Source: UPXZ01 sp035402725 (GTDB taxonomy: Bacteria > Bacteroidota > Bacteroidia > Bacteroidales > Paludibacteraceae). From it: a DNA stretch of 17,261 nucleotides. This document shows positions 7,739 through 15,019 of the stretch, piece by piece. The notes under the pieces are model-generated. The model did no database searches, had not been told where the DNA came from, and saw only the letters and a list, made by a program, of their open reading frames with translations. The first letter of the stretch is position 1. Each line of letters begins with the position of its first letter. The stretch lies in NCBI GenBank assembly GCA_035402725.1, contig DAONDU010000039.1, positions 1 to 17,261 of the forward strand, in the 5' to 3' direction. The position numbers and the translations under genes were made by a program.

Positions 7739-8971
7739 TCAGGCCGTTTTCAAACGGTGAGCATTCGCCTTATCCATTTTAGTCCGGGCATAATCGATGG
7801 TTACCACCCATTTTTTCTCTTTTTTGGTAGGCATCTCAAACATTTGGTCTATCATGATGGTTTCAGTGATTGATCTCAACCCGCGAGCTCCCAGTTTGAA
7901 TTCGATTGCCTTATCTACAATATAATCAAGCACTTCCGGTTCAAAAATGAGATCCACGCCATCCATCTTAAACAGTTTTACATACTGCTTAATAATTGAA
8001 TTTTTCGGTTCTGTGAGGATATTCCGCAATGCACTCCGATCCAAAGGTTCCAGGTAGGTCAGTATAGGAAGACGTCCGATAATTTCGGGTATCAGTCCGA
8101 ATGATTTCAAATCCTGCGGGGCAATATATTGAAGCAGATTGGCCCTGTCAACCATTTCGTTTTCAATAGATGCACCATAACCTACAACACGTGTGTTGAG
8201 GCGGTTAGCTATTTTTCGTTCGATTCCGTCGAATGCTCCACCGCAGATAAAGAGGATATTCTGGGTATTGACAGGGATAAATTTTTGTTCGGGATGTTTT
8301 CGTCCACCCTGTGGCGGAACATTTACCACTGAACCTTCGAGCAGTTTCAGCAAACCCTGCTGAACACCTTCGCCACTCACATCGCGAGTAATACTCGGAT
8401 TGTCACTCTTACGGGCTATTTTATCTATTTCGTCTATGAACACAATACCTCTTTCCGCTTCCTTCACATTGTAATCGGCTACCTGCAGGAGGCGTGTGAG
8501 AATGCTTTCAATATCTTCGCCTACATAACCGGCTTCGGTGAGAACGGTTGCATCGACAATGGTGAATGGTACGTGCAGTTTACGTGCAATAGTTTTTGCA
8601 AGTAAAGTTTTTCCGGTACCGGTATAACCAACCATGATGATATTGGATTTTTCAATCTCCACATCGTCGTTTGATTTTTCCTGCAATACACGCTTGTAAT
8701 GATTGTAAACAGCGACCGACAAGTATTTTTTCGCATCATCCTGTCCGATGACGTACTGGTCCAGATAATTTTTAATTTCGGCAGGCTTCGGCAATTTTTC
8801 TTTGTCAAGTGTCGAAGCCATATCATTGCCCATTTTTGCATCACGTACTATTGCAGCAGCCTGTTCGGTGCATTCGTTACAAATCTGTGCGCCATCAAGT
8901 CCGGTAATTAAAAAGCCTACCTGTGACTCGGGTCTTCCGCAGAAGCTGCAATGTTTACTGTTTTTTGCCAT
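7739..8971 (-). CDS. clpX: ATP-dependent Clp protease ATP-binding subunit ClpX
   Basis: ClpX is a hexameric AAA+ unfoldase that recognises tagged or specific substrates, unfolds them and feeds them into ClpP in the cytoplasm. The N-terminal zinc-binding domain has Cys8, Cys11, Cys31 and Cys34. The AAA+ module shows Walker A GYTGTGKT (115-122), pore loop GYVG (148-151), Walker B IVFIDEID (176-183), the RKH loop (224-226), and sensor 2 GARGLR (361-366). Where E. coli has the ClpP-docking IGF tripeptide, this protein appears to have VGY (263-265). The 410 residues are near the normal length (E. coli 424). The start codon is separated from the clpP stop by only 3 bp, so the two are almost certainly co-transcribed and probably translationally coupled. 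Confidence 0.98.
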   Translation of the reverse strand: MAKNSKHCSFCGRPESQVGFLITGLDGAQICNECTEQAAAIVRDAKMGNDMASTLDKEKLPKPAEIKNYLDQYVIGQDDAKKYLSVAVYNHYKRVLQEKSNDDVEIEKSNIIMVGYTGTGKTLLAKTIARKLHVPFTIVDATVLTEAGYVGEDIESILTRLLQVADYNVKEAERGIVFIDEIDKIARKSDNPSITRDVSGEGVQQGLLKLLEGSVVNVPPQGGRKHPEQKFIPVNTQNILFICGGAFDGIERKIANRLNTRVVGYGASIENEMVDRANLLQYIAPQDLKSFGLIPEIIGRLPILTYLEPLDRSALRNILTEPKNSIIKQYVKLFKMDGVDLIFEPEVLDYIVDKAIEFKLGARGLRSITETIMIDQMFEMPTKKEKKWVVTIDYARTKMDKANAHRLKTA

Positions 8972-8974
8972 AAA

Positions 8975-9652
8975 TTATTTTTTTTCTTTTATCAACACTC
9001 TGTCAATCATTCCATATTCCAGGGCTTCCTGTGACGTCATCCAAAAATCGCGATCGCTGTCTTTTTCAATCTGCTCATAGGTTTTACCCGAATGATCAGC
9101 AATAATCTGATACAGTTCTTTTTTGAGTTTCAGCATTTCGCGCAGGTTGATTTCCATATCGGCAGCCACTCCCTGAGCTCCGCCACTTGGCTGATGAATC
9201 ATGATACGTGAATGTTTCAAAGCCGAACGTTTTCCATTTTTTCCGGCTACCAGCAACACTGCGCCCATAGATGCTGCCATTCCTGTGCAGATGGTTGCTA
9301 CATCGGACGAAATAAACTGCATGGTATCGTAAATGCCCAGTCCGGCATAAACAGAGCCACCCGGAGTGTTCAGATAGATTGAAATATCTTTGCCGGGATC
9401 GGCCGAATCAAGATACAAGAGCTGAGCCTGAATGACGTTAGCGGTATAGTCATCCACCTGTGTCCCCAGAAAAATAATCCGGTCCATCATCAGCCGGGAG
9501 AATACATCCATCTGTGTCACATTCAACTGACGTTCTTCCAGAATGGAAGGTGAAATATAACCATTGTTCATTACCTTAAAATACTCATCGAGCGATAAGC
9601 CATTCATACCCAGGTGTTTGGTAGCGTATTTACGAAAATCGTTGTTGTTCAT
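8975..9652 (-). CDS. clpP: ATP-dependent Clp protease proteolytic subunit ClpP
   Basis: ClpP forms a 14-subunit barrel of serine peptidase sites that degrades proteins delivered by ClpX or ClpA/ClpC. The catalytic triad is visible: Ser128 in GMAASMGA, His153 in MIHQPSGG, and Asp202 in SDRD, at the same His-to-Asp spacing (49) as E. coli. At 225 residues it is longer than E. coli ClpP (207), mainly at the N-terminus, where about 25 to 30 residues before ERQLNVTQMDVFSRLMMDRIIFLG may include a processed propeptide. It is followed at 3 bp by clpX and preceded, after 191 bp, by tig. The upstream gap contains a palindrome and half-site that could be regulatory. No canonical TAnnTTTG box was found; the nearest is TATATTTC. 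Confidence 0.98.
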   Translation of the reverse strand: MNNNDFRKYATKHLGMNGLSLDEYFKVMNNGYISPSILEERQLNVTQMDVFSRLMMDRIIFLGTQVDDYTANVIQAQLLYLDSADPGKDISIYLNTPGGSVYAGLGIYDTMQFISSDVATICTGMAASMGAVLLVAGKNGKRSALKHSRIMIHQPSGGAQGVAADMEINLREMLKLKKELYQIIADHSGKTYEQIEKDSDRDFWMTSQEALEYGMIDRVLIKEKK

Positions 9653-9708
9653 GTTTTTTTGTTTTTAATTATTACTCATTTTATTCTGAGAAATATATAA
9701 CTAAAATC

Positions 9709-9740
9709 CTGCCAAAATTGTTTTTCTGCCAAAATGGCAG
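9709..9740 (-). promoter_or_regulatory. Palindrome CTGCCATTTTGGCAG plus adjacent half-site upstream of clpP
   Basis: A 15-bp palindrome (9726-9740; 6-bp arms, 3-base centre) lies 74-88 bp before the clpP start. The 10-base word CTGCCAAAAT (plus strand) occurs within it and again at 9709-9718, 17 bp away, forming a half-site. On the minus strand the palindrome is followed by A residues, so it is not an intrinsic terminator for tig. The arrangement suits a dimeric regulator controlling clpP-clpX. The regulator is unknown and the function is inferred. Confidence 0.4.
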
Positions 9741-9843
9741 TATTTAAAAAGCAAAGAAGATTTTTAAATGACTATTCAGCAAAGATAACTGATTTTTGGT
9801 GAATAAAATGATTTAAAAACCTTCTCCGCAATATTAGGAAATT

Positions 9844-11205
9844 TTAATTTTCGCCTGTTTCTTGAAACATCTTATTAAAATCTTCAACTGATATTTCTTT
9901 TTCGTTCAGCTTAACAGTGCCTTTTATGTAGTCAAGCACTTTTTCTTCCATGGCTCTGTCCACAAAGTTTTTCACTGTTTCTTCCTTCTTCATCAGGTCT
10001 TTGGCATAGTTTTCTATAATCGAATCCTCAAGACCAACCATTCCGTACTGAGCAAATTGGGATTTTGCCACTTTTTTGGCATATTCCTGCACATCGGCTG
10101 TTTCCACTTTGATTCCATTAGCATCAGCAATTTTGTCTTTTATCAGGTGCCAGGTCAGGTCTTTAATCATTCGCGGATAATCTTCTTCGAGCGATTCGCT
10201 GGTCATATTTTCGTTGGAATATAACAGCCAGCGTTTGAGGAACTTATCCGGGAATTTCAAATCGTTGTATTTTGCCGATAAAGCAGCCTGCGCATCAATT
10301 CCAAATTTGTAATCGCTGTCGGCGGTAAGGTTTTCCTTGATGCTTTCAGCAATTTTTTGACGGAATTCATTTTCGGAAGTTACTGCGCCTTCGCCAAATA
10401 CTTTGTCGAACAATTCCTGATTGATTTCGCCTTCTTCATAACGGGTAATGCCTTCAATCTGCATCATAAAGTCGGAAGTGATTTTTTTGGCTTCGTCTTT
10501 CGATATTTTAAGCATCGAGCTGATTTCTACTTCATTTTCGTAGGCAACCTGCGGATTAAACACAACCTTATCGCCGATTTTTTTTCCAACGAACAATGCT
10601 TTCTGATCTGCATTTTTCATATAAGCAGGTGTCAAAACGGCATCCTTCACTTTCAGACCATCTTCATTGACTTTACCATTAGCCATTTCGAGTAATTCAC
10701 CTTTCACCATATCGTTTTCTTCCACCACATCTACCTGAGTATATTTTCCGAAACGCGAGGTGTATGACTTAACCTGGTTATCGATCATTTGATCAGAAAC
10801 CTTTATGTTATAATAAGTGATTTTGTCGCTTTTCGACAGATCAACATCAAACTGGGGTGCTAATCCAATTTCAAAATCAAAATCAAAATCTTCGCTGTTT
10901 TCAAAATCAACATCGTGATGATTTTCTACAGGAAGTGGCTCGCCAAGGAATTTGATATTATTCTCTTTCACATACCCGAATAAACCATCGGAAACTAATT
11001 TATTGACTTCTTCTGCCACGATGGCTTTGCCATACAGTTTTTTTATCAGGCCTACCGGCACATTACCCGGCCGAAATCCCGGAACATTCGCTTTTTTACG
11101 ATAATTACGAATGTATTTTTCTACATTTTCGTTGTAATCGTCTTTGGTAACACTTACGGTTATGACTGCTTTGGTTTGATCAAGATCTTTTCTGACGAAT
11201 TTCAT
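9844..11205 (-). CDS. tig: Trigger factor (ribosome-associated chaperone)
   Basis: Trigger factor binds at the ribosome exit tunnel and shields nascent chains. This 453-residue protein has the N-terminal ribosome-binding domain with the signature loop GFRPGNVP at 43-50, where E. coli has GFRKGKVP, so the two basic loop residues are replaced by Pro and Asn. The middle region (about 155-245) corresponds to the FKBP-like prolyl isomerase domain but is strongly divergent, and isomerase activity is doubtful. The C-terminal helical chaperone domain follows, ending in an acidic helix (EKEISVEDFNKMFQETGEN). Length is close to E. coli (432). It precedes clpP and clpX on the same strand, a common bacterial order. 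A TACCTTTG promoter box lies 58 bp before the start. Confidence 0.95.
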   Translation of the reverse strand: MKFVRKDLDQTKAVITVSVTKDDYNENVEKYIRNYRKKANVPGFRPGNVPVGLIKKLYGKAIVAEEVNKLVSDGLFGYVKENNIKFLGEPLPVENHHDVDFENSEDFDFDFEIGLAPQFDVDLSKSDKITYYNIKVSDQMIDNQVKSYTSRFGKYTQVDVVEENDMVKGELLEMANGKVNEDGLKVKDAVLTPAYMKNADQKALFVGKKIGDKVVFNPQVAYENEVEISSMLKISKDEAKKITSDFMMQIEGITRYEEGEINQELFDKVFGEGAVTSENEFRQKIAESIKENLTADSDYKFGIDAQAALSAKYNDLKFPDKFLKRWLLYSNENMTSESLEEDYPRMIKDLTWHLIKDKIADANGIKVETADVQEYAKKVAKSQFAQYGMVGLEDSIIENYAKDLMKKEETVKNFVDRAMEEKVLDYIKGTVKLNEKEISVEDFNKMFQETGEN

Positions 11206-11262
11206 ATACTGTTAATTATTAGCACATTGTGCAATTGTTTATTTTCAAACATCTTTGGGGTG

Positions 11263-11270
11263 CAAAGGTA
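11263..11270 (-). promoter_or_regulatory. Candidate -7 box (TACCTTTG) for tig
   Basis: On the minus strand TACCTTTG matches the Bacteroidetes -7 consensus TAnnTTTG. It lies 58 bp before the tig start, in the spacer between fucI and tig. A TTG lies upstream but too far away (about 30 bp), so the -33 element is poor. The short palindrome GCACATTGTGC (11222-11232) sits between the box and the gene. Confidence 0.55.
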
Positions 11271-11476
11271 CAAAAAGTTAATATAATTCATGCTTTTTTT
11301 CAACAAAAAAAGATAAAATTGAATCTGTTATCTTTTATTTTTTTTCTTCGAACAGGACAGTAGTACTCCGGAATGATATTGCAACTAACCGATGGTGCTT
11401 CTTTATATTGAATTATTGTTGACAATACCGGAATGGAGCAAACTTTTACAGAGTACCAGAAATTATTCCATTTTAT

Positions 11477-11530
11477 GAAAAAAGAAGCTGTTTCCTTGTC
11501 AGATGAAATATCCTGACCAAGAAAACAGCT
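11477..11530 (-). terminator. Intrinsic terminator of fucI
   Basis: On the minus strand the arm AGCTGTTTTCTTGGTCAG (11530-11513) pairs almost completely with CTGACAAGGAAACAGCT (11502-11486), with one bulge and a mismatch. It is followed by TTCTTTTTTC. It starts about 25 bp after the fucI stop. The long stem and T-run make it one of the clearest terminators in the window. Confidence 0.88.
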
Positions 11531-11555
11531 GAAAAATATGTTTGAATGAATTTCG

Positions 11556-13325
11556 CTATTTATAAATTGGCCCGAAGTTTTTGCAAGCCCGGTAATCAGC
11601 GCCTTCTTTATCCATTCCGAATGCATTCCAGGCTGATGGTCTGAAAATTTCGTCCTCCTCAACATTGTGCATGCAAACCGGGATACGAAGCATAGCCGCA
11701 AGTGTAATCAAATCTTTTCCAATGTGTCCATAGCTGATGGTACCGTGATTTGCTCCCCAGCAACTCATCACAGAATATACATCTTTAAACGGTGCTGAAC
11801 CTGTGAGACGCGGTGCAAACCAGGTGGTCGGCCAGGTTTTATCTGTTCGCTGGTTGAGTGCATCGTGAATTTCTGTTTCTAATTCTACTGTCCAACCTTC
11901 GGCAATCTGCAATACCGGTCCCAGGCCTTTCACCAAATTTAAGCGAGACATGGTAACCGGCATTCCGCCTTTGGAGAGGAAGTTAGATGAAAAACCACCG
12001 CCACGGAAATAGTTGCGGTCGGCCGGATACCAGGTTGTTGCACCCAAACATGCCTCCACTTCATTTTCGGTGATTTCCCAGAAAGGTTTGAGCGCCGGTT
12101 CTCCATCTCTGGATTGTTGCCCCGTTCCGTCGAGTGTGGTTGACCCGGAGTTGATCAGGTGAATAATTCCATGCTGAGCCATTCCGGTCAGTTCCCGACC
12201 TGTCACACGCTTAACAGCTTCGGGACTCCAGTAGGTACGAACATCCGAAAAAAGCTGAGATGTATTGGTCAGTAGGTGTCCGAACAGCATGGCTACTCCG
12301 TTGCAGGCATCATTCTCAGTAGCAAGTACGAATGCTTCACGGATGCCATTCCAATCGAAAGAGCTGTTAAGCAGCGCTTCGGAGAAGTCGCCATTCGGCA
12401 GGAAGTCGGTCCACTGACGCTGTCCCTGAAATCCGGCCAGTATTGCGTTATGACCAATGGCTTCTTCCTTAAAACCATTTTTCTGTAATTCGGGATTTCC
12501 CTGCATCAGATCACGCATGACCAGAGTCATTTTCACCACAAACTCCCAGTCTGCTTCTTTTTCGGTTCTTGTTTTCTGGTTTTCGGCGAGGTTGTAATCG
12601 ACACCTTCATTCACCTTGCAATATTTTTTAGTCCACGCCATTGCCTTTTCATACTCTTTGTGATCGTAAATGCCCAGTGAAATTCTCCGGTGAATTTCGG
12701 TCATATCAACCACTTCGTTGCGCATGCCGAGGTATTCCTGGAAGAAATCGGGATTGACGATAGAGCCTGCTATACCCATCGAAACGCTTCCGATTGAAAG
12801 ATAAGATTTTCCACGCATGGTAGCCACAGCCTGAGCGCTGCGTGCAAACCGCAGTATTTTCACGGCGACATCTTCCGGAATGGAATTATCGCCGGCATCC
12901 TGTACATCCCGGCCATAAATACCGAATGCGGGAAGACCTTTCTGAACATGTGCAGCAAGTACAGCAGCCAGATACACTGCTCCGGGACGTTCGGTTCCGT
13001 TGAAACCCCATACCGCTTTCGGGTAATATGGATTCATATCCATGGTTTCTGCACCATAGCACCAGCAAGAGGTAACCGTAATGGTTGAACCTACGCCTTC
13101 GCGTTCAAATTTCTCTGCACAGGCAGCACTTTCGCCTACACGACCGATGGTGGTATCTGCAATAACACATTCCACAGGACTTCCGTCACCGTTTTTCAGA
13201 TTTGAACTGATCAGAGCGGCTACTGCACTGGCCAGGTTCATTGTTTTTTCTTCAAGACTTTCTCTCACACCACCCTGACGTCCGTCGATGGTTGGCCTAA
13301 TTCCGATTTTTGGATATTTTTTCAT
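11556..13325 (-). CDS. fucI: L-fucose isomerase
   Basis: FucI interconverts L-fucose and L-fuculose, and D-arabinose and D-ribulose, using Mn2+; this is the first cytoplasmic step of L-fucose breakdown. The 589 residues match E. coli FucI (591). The metal and catalytic residues align almost number for number: Glu337 in VLATEND, Asp361 in QLFSDVRTYW, and His527 in WGANHGTISYGH (His528 in E. coli). The N-terminus PKIGIRPTIDGRQGGVRESLEEKT is characteristic. The gene stands alone: a terminator follows, and no fuculokinase, aldolase, fucose permease or GntR-type regulator is within the window, whereas these are often linked in Bacteroides. The upstream spacer holds a TATCTTTG promoter box overlapped by an inverted repeat, so control by a repressor responding to a fucose intermediate is plausible. 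Confidence 0.98.
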   Translation of the reverse strand: MKKYPKIGIRPTIDGRQGGVRESLEEKTMNLASAVAALISSNLKNGDGSPVECVIADTTIGRVGESAACAEKFEREGVGSTITVTSCWCYGAETMDMNPYYPKAVWGFNGTERPGAVYLAAVLAAHVQKGLPAFGIYGRDVQDAGDNSIPEDVAVKILRFARSAQAVATMRGKSYLSIGSVSMGIAGSIVNPDFFQEYLGMRNEVVDMTEIHRRISLGIYDHKEYEKAMAWTKKYCKVNEGVDYNLAENQKTRTEKEADWEFVVKMTLVMRDLMQGNPELQKNGFKEEAIGHNAILAGFQGQRQWTDFLPNGDFSEALLNSSFDWNGIREAFVLATENDACNGVAMLFGHLLTNTSQLFSDVRTYWSPEAVKRVTGRELTGMAQHGIIHLINSGSTTLDGTGQQSRDGEPALKPFWEITENEVEACLGATTWYPADRNYFRGGGFSSNFLSKGGMPVTMSRLNLVKGLGPVLQIAEGWTVELETEIHDALNQRTDKTWPTTWFAPRLTGSAPFKDVYSVMSCWGANHGTISYGHIGKDLITLAAMLRIPVCMHNVEEDEIFRPSAWNAFGMDKEGADYRACKNFGPIYK

Positions 13326-13392
13326 CGTATTATTTTTGTTAAATTACTGTTATCGTATATTTTAATGTTTATGTTTTCGACTACGCACACTT

Positions 13393-13412
13393 TACTGTGC
13401 TGTACTGTGCTG
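13393..13412. repeat. Perfect tandem repeat of TACTGTGCTG (two copies)
   Basis: TACTGTGCTG occurs twice head to tail, 68-87 bp before the fucI start codon. An upstream GCACA (13385-13389) can pair with the TGTGC in either copy, so two alternative small hairpins are possible in the fucI leader RNA. It may be an operator, a leader structure or a slippage product. Confidence 0.8.
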
Positions 13413-13482
13413 TTGTTTTTATAAAAAAATATATAACATTCTGATTTCTTATATTTTAGCAACCTGTTCCTGACTTTCTGTT

Positions 13483-13518
13483 CTTTGTTCGGAATAAAAA
13501 ATATTCAGAACAAAGATA
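13483..13518 (-). promoter_or_regulatory. Inverted repeat overlapping a TATCTTTG promoter box upstream of fucI
   Basis: Arms CTTTGTTCGGAATA (13483-13496) and TATTCAGAACAAAG (13502-13515) are inverted repeats matching at 13 of 14 positions around a 5-base A-run. The right arm overlaps the minus-strand -7 box TATCTTTG (13518-13511), 186 bp before the fucI start. No matching TTG -33 box was seen. The placement suits a repressor operator. As RNA on the minus strand it would also form a hairpin at the very 5' end, so an RNA role cannot be excluded. Confidence 0.55.
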
Positions 13519-13665
13519 TATAACACAATTCAAAAAAATAAAAGATATTAATATGTTGTTCAGCATGTTTCAGCACAAAAACTACAGTTCAGTTTGGTTA
13601 AAATACAATCAGACCTCAACTTTGATTTCACCGGAAAGAGACATACGAGATATCACTTTTTTTTG

Positions 13666-13673
13666 TAATTTTG
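13666..13673 (+). promoter_or_regulatory. Candidate -7 box (TAATTTTG) for the thioredoxin-like gene
   Basis: TAATTTTG matches TAnnTTTG and lies 107 bp before the plus-strand start codon. No TTG at the expected distance upstream was found, so support is limited to the -7 match and the position in a divergent spacer. Confidence 0.45.
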
Positions 13674-13780
13674 TCGGGCTTCAGAGAAATGGGAATAAAT
13701 GAATATTTCACATCATATTTGAAAGATAAAAACCATTGAAAACCAACAATTAATCATTCGAAATTAAAACACTGTCAATC

Positions 13781-14962
13781 ATGAAAAAATTAATTTTATT
13801 TACAAGCCTGTTGTTAAGTCTCACGACATTTTCTGTTTTTTCACAGGGAATACAATTTGAAGAAAATCACGATCTGAACGCTGCCTTAGCTAAAGCAAAA
13901 GCAGAAAACAAACTGATTTTTATCGATGCGTATGCCGTATGGTGCGGACCCTGCAAAGTGATGGCACGTGATATTTTCCCGCTCAAAGAAGTCGGCGATT
14001 ATTTCAACGATAAATTTGTAAACCTGAAACTGGACATGGAAGCGACTGAAAATGTGGAGATAGCCAAAAAATACGAAGTAAAAGCATATCCCACATATCT
14101 GTTTCTGAATGCCGACGGTGAGGTTGTACATAAAGGATTGGGAAGCATGCCGGCTGAAAAGTTCATTGAAGTAGCAAAGGCAGCTGCAGACACCGAAAAT
14201 AACTTCAGCGCTCTCTCGAAAAAAATTAAAAACGGAGACCGCAGCCTTGAAACCATCAACAAGTATCTTGCTCAAAATCCCTATGATACCGGAAACGGCG
14301 ATTTGTTGGACGAATATTTCAAAACACTTTCCGAAAATCAGATCAACACAAAGGAGAACTGGGAATTGTTCAGCAACAATATCGATAAGATTTCATCTCC
14401 GTGGTTTCAGTATTTCATCGCTAACAGAGAAAAATTCTCTGCTCTTGTCGGAAAAGATAAAACGGATGCAAAAATTGCAAAAATCATGATAACTGCCTAC
14501 AATCAGGATCCATCAAGCGAAGAAAAAATCAGAAGCATAGATCCATCGCTGTTTGAAGATGCAAAAGCCAAAGTTAATCTGTCGAAAGCATACGGGCAGT
14601 TCCGCAAAGCAAACAATATGGAAAGCTGGAAAAGCTTCATCAACCAGGCTGTAACTTATTATAAAGATTGTAAGGAAGCCAACCAACTGAATGAAATAGC
14701 CTGGATGGTGTTTAAAAACAACAGTAAGTTTTCGGATAAAGAGTTATTAAAGCAGGGACTTAAGTGGGCCAGTAAAGCAGTAATCCTGGAACCTGGGAAT
14801 GATGCATTTCTTGACACCTATGCCAACCTGCTTTATGCATCAGGAAAGAAAAAGGAGGCTATCAAAACTGAAACAAATGCATTGAAAATTGCAGAGAAAG
14901 CCGGCAATACTGAAGCTGTGGAAAATTACAAGAAAGTGATTGAAAATTTTAAAAACAAATAA
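13781..14962 (+). CDS. Secreted thioredoxin-fold protein with C-terminal TPR-like region
   Basis: Residues 1-22 form a signal peptide (MKKLILFTSLLLSLTTFSVFSQ), so the protein is exported, probably to the periplasm. A thioredoxin-like domain (about 25-138) has the redox motif WCGPC at 54-58, preceded by KLIFIDAYAV, and the cis-proline at Pro104 in AYPTYLF. It is therefore probably an active disulfide oxidoreductase. The remainder (about 140-393) is helical and Lys/Glu/Asn-rich. Its last portion (about 303-390, LNEIAWMVFKNN... KWASKAVILEPGNDAFLDTYANLLYASGKKKEAIKTETNALKIAE) looks like one or two tetratricopeptide repeats, which may bind a client protein. Such proteins are common in Bacteroidetes but their substrates are mostly unknown. 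It lies 57 bp before the fumarase gene on the same strand and may be co-transcribed. The fold and motif are seen directly; the client is unknown. Confidence 0.9.
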   Translation: MKKLILFTSLLLSLTTFSVFSQGIQFEENHDLNAALAKAKAENKLIFIDAYAVWCGPCKVMARDIFPLKEVGDYFNDKFVNLKLDMEATENVEIAKKYEVKAYPTYLFLNADGEVVHKGLGSMPAEKFIEVAKAAADTENNFSALSKKIKNGDRSLETINKYLAQNPYDTGNGDLLDEYFKTLSENQINTKENWELFSNNIDKISSPWFQYFIANREKFSALVGKDKTDAKIAKIMITAYNQDPSSEEKIRSIDPSLFEDAKAKVNLSKAYGQFRKANNMESWKSFINQAVTYYKDCKEANQLNEIAWMVFKNNSKFSDKELLKQGLKWASKAVILEPGNDAFLDTYANLLYASGKKKEAIKTETNALKIAEKAGNTEAVENYKKVIENFKNK

Positions 14963-15019
14963 TATAGTAAATCGGATTCTGATAAATTTCATAACCCGGA
15001 ACCCTTAACAAAAGAAATT

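Larger units (their letters stand above)
11206..11555. other. 350-bp spacer between fucI and tig
   Basis: It holds the fucI terminator (11477-11530) and the tig promoter candidate. A minus-strand frame from 11701 to 11300 crosses it, but that frame overlaps the end of fucI out of frame and contains the terminator hairpin, so it is not accepted as a gene. Nothing else was recognised. Confidence 0.7.
13326..13780. other. 455-bp divergent intergenic region between fucI and the thioredoxin-like gene
   Basis: The region carries the regulatory signals of two divergent genes. On the fucI side are a 10-bp perfect tandem repeat (13393-13412), a 14-bp inverted repeat overlapping a minus-strand promoter box (13483-13518), and two imperfect direct copies of GTTCAGCA at 13558-13565 and 13567-13575. 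On the plus side is a TAATTTTG box at 13666-13673. It is AT-rich, and no open reading frame or RNA gene was recognised. Confidence 0.7.

Noticed and set aside
11300..11701. Minus-strand open frame of 133 codons at the end of fucI
   Set aside because: It overlaps the last 146 bp of fucI in another frame, runs through the fucI terminator hairpin, and its translation resembles no protein.
13393..13575. Short repeats upstream of fucI considered as a CRISPR-like array
   Set aside because: Only two copies of each word, no unique spacers of constant length and no cas genes nearby.
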